Source: Eurosta solidaginis
Taxonomy: Eukaryota; Arthropoda; Insecta; Diptera; Tephritidae
Length of the DNA stretch: 64,000 nt
Direction: 5' to 3'
Assembly (NCBI RefSeq): GCF_040869045.1
Contig: NC_090319.1
Coordinates: 345,320,302 to 345,384,301, forward strand
Position numbers and translations under genes: made by a program. This document shows, piece after piece, positions 54,850 through 64,000 of the stretch. Within the stretch, counting starts at the first letter, position 1; every line of letters begins with the position of its first letter. The notes below the pieces were generated by a model. It saw only the letters and a program-made list of their open reading frames with translations. It was not told where the DNA came from and made no database searches.

Positions 54850-55830
54850 GAAAAAAGTATGCCTTTTGTGCAGAGAAATTGTGGAAACGGCGAACGGAAC
54901 AAAGCAAACTTGTGCAACAACAATTTCGAAGACGAAGTGATGTGCAATAATTGCAAAAAATTGTTTTGCAATGGACGTGGAAGCACATCTGGATCCCAAA
55001 TTGTTAAACTTTCGGTGAGGGCTAAATATAGGAAAGTCACCCTACATTCTGAAGGTCCACTTCGAGAAACAGTACTAAAATTTTACTCGTGTGGCGTACG
55101 TAATGTATATGAGTTGGGATCAAGAACAATGTTGTTGTTGTTGTTGTTGTAGCGATAAGGTTGCTCCCCGAAGGCTTTGGGGAGTGTTATCGATGTGATG
55201 GTCCTTTGCCGGATACAAATCCGGTACGCTCCGGTACCATAGCACCATTAAGGTGCTAGCCCGATCATCTCGGGAACGATTTATGTGGCCACATCAAACC
55301 TTCAGGCCATTCCCTCCCTCCCTACCCCCAAGTTCCATGAGGAGCTTGGGGTAGCCAGAGCCTCGTCTGTTAATGAAACAGGATTCGCCGCGGATGGGTG
55401 AGGTTGACAATTGGGTTTGGAGAAGCTATATATTGCGCTGGCAACCTGAAAGGTTGCGCTACACAGCCCCTTGAATCTGGTATTTTAGTCGCCTCTTACG
55501 ACAGGCATACCTACCGCGGGTATATTCTGATCCCCTAACCCGCTGGGGTATCAAGAACAATGGAAACCACTTATAACTGATCGTTCGTTTTTGCTGTGGT
55601 TGGTTAAGGTGCCTACCGAGCAAGAGCAGTAGCGTGCACGACAAATATCAGCAGTACAAATAAACAAATTAGAGGAATTTTGGAAGGAAAATATCGATGC
55701 AACATTTCGGGATTTAGCGAAGCCAGGTATAGACACTGAACCATCACAAGTGCTATTGCGTTATGAAGATGGTTATCAATACGACATAGTTTTTGGTCCA
55801 CATTGTGCGCCTAGAAACAGAATACGATAA
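54850..55830 (+). pseudogene. Upf1: Upf1 (RENT1) retropseudogene fragment
   Basis: Upf1 is the RNA helicase of nonsense-mediated mRNA decay. The + strand reads [19 protein letters not shown], then [20 protein letters not shown], part of the Cys/His-rich N-terminal domain that binds Upf2. After the SINE 55132-55549 it reads [39 protein letters not shown] and [12 protein letters not shown]. There are no introns. About 30 residues between the two parts are missing, one stop (TAG after EQEQ) and one frameshift near GPH break it, and no helicase motifs follow. Sequence upstream (54700-54850) is open but not recognisable as Upf1. It is not a functional gene. Confidence 0.88.
55132..55549 (-). mobile_element. 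CAA-tailed SINE inside the Upf1 fragment, 13-bp target duplication
   Basis: Begins (TTG)6 (its tail) and ends CCCTAACCCGCTGGGGT. Flanked by ATCAAGAACAATG at 55119-55131 and 55550-55562. 418 bp, practically the same as 33467-33882. It inserted after the Upf1 fragment had formed. Confidence 0.93.
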
Positions 55831-57646
55831 AAATTTTATGCATGTGTTATTCATGAGCTAATACTTCTAGGCTGTAGCCGTTAACAGTTTCATAAAATTT
55901 GTGTGTTTTGATGGAAAAATAAAATAATTATAGAAACATATGTCACTCGTCTTATTGTAAACAGATTAACTCAAAATTTAAGTTTTTTGGGAGAATGCAA
56001 TTCAAGCTTTGTCATATGGTTTGTATATGGTTGAATTCTCCGGCTAATTTCTAGGGACTGAAGTGGGTGGCTAATTTTCTGCTAAAGAATATTTTTATAA
56101 TAGTTTGAAGAATTTGCTATATTTTTCCTCTATATTTTTCATTAAAAACTGATCCACTTTACTATACAAATATTATGCAGCCAAATACAACTTTCAGAAT
56201 AAATTCATACGGAGTATTTCTGAATACATCGGTGTAGTATAATATAGTAAATAAATCATGTTTTTATGGTGTTACATATACAGATTTATTTCGGGTTGAT
56301 TCATCTTACATTTAAAAATCAAAGCATTTTGAATTAGCAAAATTTATAAAACAAAAATGCATAGATATCTATTTCAGCTAGTTTCATCTCATTGAGTGTA
56401 ATACGAGACTGAACATATTAGAATTTCACATTACATCAGTTTACTATAAAAGGTACATATTTTCGTCTTTTTATTCCAATTTTGGTTCATATATTCTGTA
56501 TCCTAATTAAATTAATGTATAACATTCAATCTACTCCGGTAAACAAACTTAAACATTCAATTTTTATATCCAAGTATACAAATAATTGCAGATTCGCTTA
56601 TCAAAGATAAATGAAAGCGATCGCCATAGCTGTAAAAAATAGGCATATTTATATTCACTGATAGCTCAAAATCGCTGTACTGCCCATCATATCGTCTGTA
56701 TAGAATCGCTTGTTAAAATAAAGCGATCGCTATAGCTATAAAAAATAGCCGTGATTCAAAAATAGCCATATCTATTGCTCATAGCTCAAAATAGCCATAT
56801 CGTCCATCACTACTTCAATTTGGTTATTTACTCTTATTTCGGCAGCATAAGGAATTATTTCAATACTTTCATTAATTTCGACTGTGCCCTTAACAAAAAA
56901 ATTTTTCAGGGCATTGGCTATATCACATTCCTTCTCAATGCAATCATCATTAATTATTATTTTGGTTATGTGTTTTTTGGTATCAGTCATCTCTGCGAGA
57001 TGATTCAAACACCTCCACATCCGTTTCATATCTCCATGATTATCGAGCACCCTATCTTCCATATATTTCTGCTTTTTATACTTGAGAGTTTTTTTTGTAT
57101 GTTCTTTTATCTGTACTATAATCATCCCAGCATCCTGTGTTTTTAGCAACATTACAGGAGTCGAGTTTTATTTTGTGCAATATTCTCAGCTCGCGGTCAT
57201 ACCACTTATTTCTTAGCTGTATTTTTTTTCTCTTCTTATACGTCAATGCTTGCATGGCTTCAGCTAGGATATCGTTCAGTTTTATAACTCTATTTTCTAC
57301 TCCAGTATTATACATTGCACCGGGGTAGGGATTGTCAAAAGGAGATGGGAACCATATGGATCACATTGTTGTTGCATTTGCATGTTAAATCTCTATCCGT
57401 ATCTAGATCACGCTTCATTGGAACGCTAGGAATATTAATACGCAATTTTGACAATCTGAGCACAATATGTCGTTGCTGTAGAGGTACGCCAACCATATAG
57501 TTGAACCATAGTGCTTGTATTAGCAACGCTGTATTGTGTTTTCTTTTCTACTTATCCTACCATCCACTCTTATTAAGAGCATACGTAAACATGATTCAAT
57601 CATACGTAAATAGATTTAACAGCATTGTGGTTTTATAGAATAGAAA

Positions 57647-58419
57647 ATGGACCATTTGATCGAAAACAATGCGTCGTCTACAAAAAAAAGGACTTCGACT
57701 TCTGCCAAAATCCTCATCGCAGCCACTGGTGGTATTGGCATTGGGCTAACTGTTATTTGTGCATCTTTTGTAGCACCAGCATTTCGAAGAATATGTTTAC
57801 CATACGTGCCCGCAACAACCCATCAGGTTAGGAATGTTTTGAACTTATTACCTAAGAACACAACAGCACGAAGGGATAAATTATTGGATATAGGATCTGG
57901 TGATGGAAGAATTGTTGTAGGTATATATGTGAATGATGGTATAAATTAAATATGATTTAACCTTTTCCAATGCTTCCTTCTATTATTAGCTGCAGCAAAA
58001 AATGGGTTACTTGCCGACGGTGTTGAGCTTAATCCCTGGCTAGTATGGTATTCACGTATGGCTGCTATAACACAGGGTGTTCACCGGCAAACACATTTTT
58101 ATAGGCGAGATCTATGGAAATATAACGTTGCACCGTATGATTATATTGTAATATTTGGAGTAGAACAGATGGTATGAGCACTTTTGTTAATCTCCTGCTA
58201 CGAACAGGGGTGCTAATCTCTAATCCACTAATGTAGATGAAAGATTTGGAAAAGAAGCTTATCTCAGAGACGTCGGAAACTGCTAAAATTATTGCATGCC
58301 GATTTCCATTGCCAAACATGCGACCACAACACGTTATTGACGATGGAGTGAATACTGTATGGTATTATGATTTATATAAGAATAAATCGTTTGCAGAAGA
58401 ATTAATAGAACGAACATAA
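57647..58419 (+). CDS. ATP synthase c-subunit lysine methyltransferase family (ATPSCKMT/FAM173), 3 exons
   Basis: The family methylates a lysine (ATPSCKMT: subunit c of mitochondrial ATP synthase) using S-adenosylmethionine. Exons 57647-57920, 57990-58171 and 58237-58419 (introns 69 and 65 bp) give 212 residues. A membrane segment at about 21-42 ([20 protein letters not shown]) is followed by [20 protein letters not shown], the SAM-binding motif LDIGSGDGR (80-88), [11 protein letters not shown] (104-114), [23 protein letters not shown] and IIACRFPLP, in the order of human FAM173A/B. TAG lies in frame just before the start codon, which supports this start. It is close in length to the human proteins (about 230). 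It lies head-to-head with NELF-A, 5.3 kb apart. Confidence 0.93.
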
Positions 58420-58436
58420 AATATGGTGAACGCTTA

Positions 58437-58442
58437 AATAAA
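58437..58442 (+). promoter_or_regulatory. Polyadenylation signal of the ATPSCKMT-type gene
   Basis: AATAAA, 18 bases after the TAA stop. A SINE begins 14 bases further on. Confidence 0.6.
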
Positions 58443-58455
58443 CAAGACTAAGTAA

Positions 58456-58818
58456 GGCGGCCACCGTGGTGTGATGGGTAGCGTGCTCCGCCTATCACAC
58501 CGTATGCCCTGGGTTCAACTCCCGGGCAAAGCAACATCAAAATTTTAGAAATAAGATTTTTCAATTAGAAGAAAATTTTTCTAAGCGGGGTAGCCCCTCG
58601 GCAGTGTTTGGCAAGCACTCCGGGTGTATTTCTGCCATGAAAAGCTCTCAGTGAAAACTCATCTGCTTTGTAGATGCCGTTCGGAGTCGGCATAAAACAT
58701 GTAGGTCCCGTCCGGCCAATTTGTAGGGAAAATCAAGAGGAGCACGATGCAAATTGGAAGAGAAGCTCGGCCTTAGATCTCTTCGGAGGTTATCGCGCCT
58801 TACATTTATTTTTTTTTA
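58456..58818 (+). mobile_element. tRNA-derived SINE, full length, next to the ATPSCKMT 3' end
   Basis: Head GCGGCCACCGTGGTGTGATGG, B-box-like GGTTCAACTCCC, the shared body, and the end GCGCCTTACATTTATTTTTTT. TAAGTAA(A)G flanks both sides (about 58450 and 58818) and looks like the target duplication. Confidence 0.9.
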
Positions 58819-58929
58819 AGTAAAGAAGATCATGTTCGTTGGAAAACCGAATTCAATATATGTATATATTTATATCTCCATATCGTTAGATTAATTCACA
58901 AAGGTCCTCTTCAAAGAAAACTTAAAATT

Positions 58930-58979
58930 TTACATAACACTCCCCAAAGCCTTCCGGGAGCAACCTTATCGCTACAACA
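58930..58979 (+). mobile_element. CAA-tailed SINE, 3' end fragment
   Basis: CATAACACTCCCCAAAGCCTTCC, then GGGAGCAACCTTATCGCTACAACA is the last ~50 bp of the SINE. Confidence 0.7.
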
Positions 58980-59305
58980 TGTTTTTTTAAATTCTTTACA
59001 TGCAGATATGTTTCGTGTGCGTCATGAACTCGCCTACGGTGTCGTAGATCTTGCATCACGGCAGTGCAGCGGACTATTCCTCGTTCGTTGTGCAACTTTT
59101 TGGCAAAAAAAAAGGCATTCCAACGTTGCCTAACTCACCCTATGGCCCCAAAATTGTGAATTTTTTCTATTACCCCAAGATAATGACTCACCTTAAGGGA
59201 ACCCATGATAACGGTATACAGGAGGTCGCAGAAACTACGGTTACAGCTAAACTGGCTATTTTCGGAGTTCTACCAAAGGTGCTTCCAACTATATGAGAAA
59301 CTGGA

Positions 59306-60470
59306 GTTGTTGTTGTATCAGTGCTTCGCCCCAATAGGTGCGACCGACCACAAATTGTCATCAATATCCTCTAACGGGAGTCCAAGGAAACTTGCAGTTT
59401 CAACAGAGGTGGACCATAATGAGAGGGGTGTTACAATTAAAGAGATAGTTGGTGTCATGTGGGGACACATTGCAAGCGGAGCATACATTCTATATGTCGG
59501 GGTTGATTCTGGATAGGTAACCTGTTACAGTATCCAGATCGAAGTTGAGCTAGAGTGACTAGTGTTTCCCTGATGAGTATGCGTTCCTCTTCCGCTAGTT
59601 TTGGGTACTGTTATTTGAGTACTGGATTCAACGGGCAATTCCTGGCATAAAGGTCCGACGCCTACTGAGTTCACAGGTACCGTATATCCTCATAATGCTC
59701 ACGGAGATGACTCCTTACGCCCCTGGGTGTTGGCTCATCAATCAGATTTCTGTTGGGATTCCCAGGTTTCTGGTTTTTCAACAGGAACTGTTTGGTTAGC
59801 ATCTCATTTCTCTCCCTGATGGGGAGTATTCTCGTCTCATTATGTACGTGGTGTTCTGGGGGCATAAGAAGACAGCCCGTGGCGGTTCTGAGACAAGTAT
59901 TTTGGCAGGCCTGTAGCTTCTTCCAGTGAGTAGTTTTTAGGCTTGGCGATAGTATAGGGGACTCGTAGCATGCAATCGGCTGGCCAATTGCTTTGTATGT
60001 AGTAATTAGCGTTTCTTTGTCTTTTCCCCAAGTACTACCAGCAATAGATTTGAGGATTTTATTACGGCTCTGGTTTTTCGGTACAATTGCAGCTGCATGC
60101 TCACCAAAATGTAGATCCTGATCAAACGTCACACCCAAGTTTTTGGGGTGTGAGACAGTCGGCAGCGTAGTGCCATCGACGTGGATGTTCAAAATGGTCG
60201 ACATTTGTGGCGTCCATGTTGTAAATAAGGTCGCGGGGGATTTAGTTGGTGATAATGCCAGGTTTCGCGAGGCGAAAAAACTGGAGATCAGGGAGGTAGC
60301 CATTTATTTTGTTGCAAAGCTCATCGATCTGGTGGCCTGGGCATGTGGCCATTATTGTGCAGTCATCGGCGTAGGAAACGATAGTAACTCCTTCTGGGGG
60401 CTAAGGTAGCTTTGATATGTAGAAGTCAAACAAAAGTGGGGATAGGACACCACCCTGTGGCACCGCTTGT
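59306..60470 (-). mobile_element. 2A-type LINE, 3' half
   Basis: (TTG)n at 59306 is the tail. The minus strand runs from GGTGTCCTATCCCC (60445) through SFFASRNLALSPTKSPATLF, KNLGVTFDQDLHFGEH, KILKSIAGSTWGKD to the stop region. Motif B and the YADD box are at its high end (about 60370-60440). 5'-truncated at about 60470. Frameshifts are present (LRSHLREHYEDIR is followed by a deletion). Confidence 0.88.
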
Positions 60471-61539
60471 ATATTTTTTCTTGGATTCGTTGCGTGAAGG
60501 GTGTTGAGTGAAGGGAGTGAAGGGAGACTATTGTGAAGGCCGATGGTAGTAAAGTCTCTCCTAAACTTGATTTTCTTGTTGTTTATTGAAAAATTCCCTG
60601 AACTTGATTGCCGTACCTCGTATATATGCTAAAAACGACACTCTCATTATTCATAAAAAATAATATAAGTTTAAAAAGCTAAATAAATAAATGAAAATTT
60701 AGATAAAATTATTATTTCAAAAAGCTATAAAACTTACTTTTTTTTTAATAAAAATGGGTTCAAATTTTTAAAGTTTTTATTCATATGAAGTTGTGAAAAG
60801 TTTTTAACTAAGCAACAAAATGCACGAAATATGACGAAATATAGTTTTTTAAAAACATACATAAATTCTTATTTAAACGTGCATAAATTTTAAGGAGTCA
60901 ATACATAAGTATGCATATTTATTACACATGGCTTGAGTAAATGCAGTTCTGCAAATAGCGATCTTAATAATATTACTTGTTGCAAAGTTGTTAAGCTCTC
61001 TCTTATAAACAATAAACATTAAATAAAAAAATAAAAATATATATATAGTACATAAAAACTGCCTATGGTTTAGCAATGCATTTACAAATGAAAAAGTTTA
61101 TTATTCAAGTAAATTGGATTGTAATTTCATTGGCGTCAGTCAGAAAATTATTATTTTTTATTATTTTATTATTTATACATACAGTGAGATGAGTATGATT
61201 GGTGACGACAACAGCTCGCAGACTGAGCGGAATATAGTCGAAGTGTAGGTTGCCGGTTCGCAAACATCCTAAGGCAGCTGCCGATATTTTAAGCTAATAA
61301 TACAGAATTTTGGGAAGCGCAATAATTCCAACGCAGGATGATAAACCCAGAACCCTCTTCACATAGTAAAGCTTATATACATTCGTTGGCCAAAGTTATA
61401 TTATTATTTATAGATATTGAGCGTTCCCGACCGTATAGGGAAGAATTTAATATGACCGTATTGAACTTTCTGGGCGATCAAAAAAGTAGTTCGAAAACGC
61501 AAATATTGATTAATGTCGTACTTTACACCAATACATTTC
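60471..61539. other. AT-rich stretch, nothing recognised
   Basis: Long A/T runs with TATA microsatellites. An open frame of 104 codons (61338-61652) is not recognised and runs into the minisatellite, so it is not called a gene. Confidence 0.4.
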
Positions 61540-61618
61540 AATTTCAGAAAATTACAATTCAAAGTCAGAAAATTACGATTCAAGTTCAGAAAATTTCAAT
61601 TCAAGTTCAGAAAGTTTG
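61540..61618. repeat. 21-bp minisatellite, short block (direct orientation)
   Basis: About four units of TTCAGAAAATTACAATTCAA. Confidence 0.85.
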
Positions 61619-62225
61619 TCAGGATTTTTTTCTTGCATGCAATTGCAATTAAAGTACGTAACATGGTAAATTTTAGCGCTAATAATCTCATTGAAGGCCT
61701 ACTATCTGTTAAGAGAGCTGTGGACTTCTTAACTCACTTAAATCAATTTTGCTCACATGAAGGAGATACCGAAGAAAAAACCCTTTTCCCTCTTCGCTCT
61801 CATCCTCGTTATAAGAGGTCAGTTACAAGGACATCCAGCTATACTCTAAAGGTCACAAGCATTGATCTGCATTGAGTATGACAGAAGTGATGACGAAATC
61901 AACGGAGCGTCCACAATCCCGCAAGTAACGTATAAGTACTGTGTGCACAGATCAAGTCTTCCTTCATCTGCCTCTCGCAACTCTGTGGAGGTCTCCTCCT
62001 TTCACTTACTTTTCAAGTTCTTTCATGGCCGGAGCATCTTCATGCACTTCTTGCAAAGAGTTATTCTTCGTTTCTTAGTTCGGGATGTACACGCCTTGGA
62101 GAAAACTTGGGATACAGTATATCCAAGCCACCATTGTCAACGAAGCATCAACACTTCCGCAAATCACATATAAATATTGCATTGCGTATTATGAATTAGA
62201 ATAACTTTTGAAAAATAACACCCTA

Positions 62226-62550
62226 CTTATAATTTTCTGAATTTGAATTGTAATTTTCTGAACTTGAAATGCAATTTTCTGAACTTGAATTGTAATTTTC
62301 TGAACTTTAAATGAAAATTCTGGACTTGAATTGTAATTTTCTGAACTTGAATTGTAGTTTTCTGAATTTAAATTGGAATTCCTGAACATGAATTGTAATT
62401 TTCTGAACTTGTATTGGAAAATCTGAACTTGAATAGTAAATTGCTGAAATTGCTTAAATTGGAAATTCTGAACTTGAATTGTAATTTTCTGAACTTTAAT
62501 TGCAATTTTCTGAACTTGAGTTGTAAATTTCTGAACTTAAACTGGAAAAG
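62226..62550. repeat. 21-bp minisatellite, long block (inverted orientation)
   Basis: About 14 units of the reverse complement, AATTGTAATTTTCTGAACTTG, with variation (some shortened). The same unit occurs forward at 61540-61618. Confidence 0.85.
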
Positions 62551-63239
62551 GTGTAGTATAGTAAATAAGAACATTTTAACTTCTCTAGACTAGGGATACC
62601 AATCCCGGAATTCGGGCCTTTCTTAAGTCCCAGAAATTACGGGACTATTACGAAGTAGTCCTGTAAATGATTAAATGTTCAACATTTTGGTGTTCGCACA
62701 TTATTTTATAAGGATTCAAAGGATTATATAACTGCATTCTTGAAAATCCTCCAAGAATTCGAAATGCAAATCTGTAACATTATATCGTTAGCTTAATTAA
62801 CAAAGGCCATAACCAAAAAATTTAAAACTTTACAAAAACGCCCTACCTCAGAATCCGGTTGAAAAATTCTGATATAGGGCGTTTTTCAACCAAATTCTGA
62901 AATTGATGCTTTGTGGGATCCGTACGAAAAGGCAAAAATAAAAATGTCGAAATTTTTGATTTTTGCATGCAGCACAAATTTGTTGTCGAAAAATATAGCA
63001 AAATGTCGAAAATCTTTTTTGGTTAAAAAATTTCAAAGTATGCACTTTCTTTATTAGGACTTAAATTTTTTTATCTAGTTAACTGAGGTTTTGTATTTTA
63101 ATTTGAAAACTATTTTAGCTTTCAACTTTAGCACTGTTTTTTTTTTATCTAGTTACCTGAGTTTTTGTATATTTTTATATGCAAAATTTTTAGCTGAAAT
63201 GGAGTTTTGATTCAGTTAAAATTTTATTCGCCATCAACT
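62551..63239. other. AT-rich stretch before the MULE gene
   Basis: A palindrome-like ATACCAATCCCGGAATTCGGG.. near 62590 and a repeated TTTTATCTAGTTA.CTGAG.TTTTGTAT at 63070 and 63145. No gene was recognised. The MULE's terminal repeat could lie here but was not identified. Confidence 0.35.
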
Positions 63240-64000
63240 AATAATGAAGGCGGAAGTAGTAAAATCTAATAAAGGAAAAAATAAGCTTATCCTGGCATGG
63301 ATTTGTGTTTCACTTGGAAAAAAAGTATAAAATTGGAAGCATTGCAAACCTTAAAGTTTTAGAGAGGTCTTCGGTGTGGCTAATGGAGGGAACTTTTAAA
63401 GTTGTTCCAACAATCATGCGACAATTATTTACGATTCATGCACACATAAACGAGCATGTCGTTCTTGTAATTTATTGTCTAATGAGTAGCAAGAGTAAGC
63501 AATGTTACGAAGTTTTTTTTTTTTTGAAATTTTAAGAATCGCTTGCTATAATAATGTGCATCTCTGTCCCGAATATGTTATTTCTGATTTTGAGAAATCA
63601 ATAATTTCTGTATCAAAGTCATACTTCCCAAGTATTATCAATAAAGGATGCTTTTTCCACTTTGGGCAGATTTCATGGAGAAAAATTCAGAGTGAAAAAC
63701 TTGAAACGCTATACGGAAAGAACGAAATATTTTCCCTAAAGTTAAGAATGCTCAAATGTTTAGCTTTCTTAAAGCCGGAAGAAATACCTCTATATTATGA
63801 TTGCCTCAAAAAGTCAATGAGTAGTAATTGCGTAAATATTTTAAAATGAATGGAAAAAACTACATTTTCAGGGGTAAGTCAGCTCAATCGTATCCCCCAG
63901 TATTTTGGTCAATTTATGAGCAAATGGATTTGAATATCCCAACCACGCAGAACTCGATGGAAGCTTGGCACAGAAGACTGCAGGTATAGTTCATAAAAAC
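63240..64000 (+). mobile_element. MULE-type DNA transposon, 5' part of a dead transposase gene
   Basis: + strand SNKGKNKLIL (FLYWCH-like start, inferred), then VWLMEGTFKVVPTIMRQLFTIHA, LMSSKSKQCY, ISDFEKSIISV, INKGCFFHFGQISWRKI, MLKCLAFLKPEEIP and, further on, SVHEQMELNIPTTQNS-like sequence in another frame. This is the order of the Mutator-like (MULE) transposase core. The first catalytic Asp (DGTF) is Glu here (EGTF). The second (SDFEK) is kept. A poly-T run at 63517-63530 and a stop at 63849 break the frame. It continues past the right edge. Confidence 0.8.

Larger units (their letters stand above)
54399..56812. mobile_element. hAT-like element containing a Upf1 pseudogene fragment
   Basis: The left end TAGTGATGGAATGATAT and the reverse complement of the right end TAGTGATGGACGATATG are terminal inverted repeats. 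CTTCAATT flanks both ends (54391-54398 and 56813-56820). Sub-terminal regions on both sides hold many short GCGATTGGCGAT or AGCGATCGCTATAGC motifs. No transposase. The interior carries an intronless piece of Upf1 (about 54690-55830, + strand) and further AT-rich sequence. Boundaries are exact to the base, because the interrupted LINE reads on correctly either side. Confidence 0.88.
53190..57330 (-). mobile_element. Old CR1/Jockey-like LINE, split by a hAT-like element
   Basis: On the minus strand, 57315-56821 encodes the region before the reverse transcriptase (NKWYDRELRILHKIKLDSCN, MEDRVLDNHGDMKRMWRCLN). After the hAT-like element (54399-56812), 54398-53190 continues with KVKNTVKPEEIRPINT, IIPEQSGFSKSHSCEAALN, LDLKRAYEIIDRS (A motif), IRLFADDALITI-like (C motif), and a C-terminal piece (HRHRILVYRSIIEPHF). 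Frameshifts and a deletion are present. The 8-bp duplication of the insertion is CTTCAATT. Confidence 0.8.

Noticed and set aside
54700..55152. A 150-codon intact gene
   Set aside because: Its second half is a Upf1 fragment cut by a SINE (the final Leu run is the SINE's TTG tail); no intact domain.
59051..59296. 81-codon + strand open frame
   Set aside because: No recognisable motif, lies between SINE and LINE fragments, and no splice or start context supports it.
62226..62550. CRISPR-like array of ~21-bp repeats
   Set aside because: Units are directly adjacent, with no unique spacers, in a eukaryotic genome. It is a minisatellite.

Overview
This is eukaryotic nuclear DNA from a fly, and it is very rich in transposable elements. 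Its two clearly identified host genes have fly-type exon/intron structure: short introns, GT..AG borders and CAG/CAA-coded glutamine tracts. Their proteins match animal NELF-A and ATPSCKMT/FAM173. The NELF-A copy, with its long glutamine-rich middle, resembles what is known from higher Diptera. The mix of tRNA-derived SINEs, CAA-tailed SINEs, Gypsy, hAT and several LINE groups fits a large schizophoran genome such as a tephritid fruit fly. Genus cannot be read from the sequence alone.

Layout. 1-1230: degraded RNase H-type LINE and a SINE fragment. 1885-5418 (+): last two exons of a protein-coding gene that enters from the left (possible GNAT-fold enzyme), with a 3.2-kb intron. 5945-7600: a long imperfect inverted repeat of unknown type. 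7950-13690: LINE fragments, a solo LTR, a tRNA-SINE, and a hAT-like element (10373-12788, perfect 8-bp target duplication) that itself contains a foldback element with its own perfect 8-bp duplication. 13700-15662: decayed LINE copy. 15881-21373 (-): a Gypsy-type LTR retrotransposon with both LTRs and a GTAT target duplication, coding-dead. 22189-23932: a dead hAT transposase gene between terminal repeats rich in ATCCGGAT-like motifs. 24665-25093: a small TIR element.

25381-52302 (-): the complete NELF-A gene, 7 coding exons, every intron phase 0, 1340 codons. It encodes a subunit of the negative elongation factor that holds RNA polymerase II paused near promoters. Intron 1 is 19.2 kb and is almost wholly built of transposons: LINE copies, SINEs, a Helitron-like element, a duplicated TIR element and a head-to-tail LINE array. 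The most complete LINE (42888-47424) carries a predicted 2A ribosome-skipping peptide ahead of PHD-like fingers, an endonuclease and a reverse transcriptase. Its 3' end shares a GCTACAACAACAA tail with a ~416-bp SINE found several times here, which suggests that the SINE borrows this LINE's machinery.

52303-57330: NELF-A upstream region and an old LINE (-) split by a hAT-like element (54399-56812, TSD CTTCAATT). That hAT-like element contains an intronless, broken piece of the nonsense-mediated-decay helicase gene Upf1, itself split by a CAA-tailed SINE with a 13-bp target duplication. 57647-58419 (+): ATPSCKMT/FAM173-type methyltransferase gene (3 exons, 212 aa), with a tRNA-SINE inserted just past its polyadenylation signal. 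59306-60470: another LINE copy. 61540-62550: the same ~21-bp minisatellite unit in inverted orientation at two places. 63240-end (+): start of a MULE-type transposase gene that runs off the window.

The window therefore reads as two or three ordinary host genes in a sea of nested transposons. The points of most interest are the transposon-borne Upf1 fragment, the 2A-bearing LINE with its likely SINE passenger, and several TIR elements whose boundaries can be set to the base from target-site duplications.
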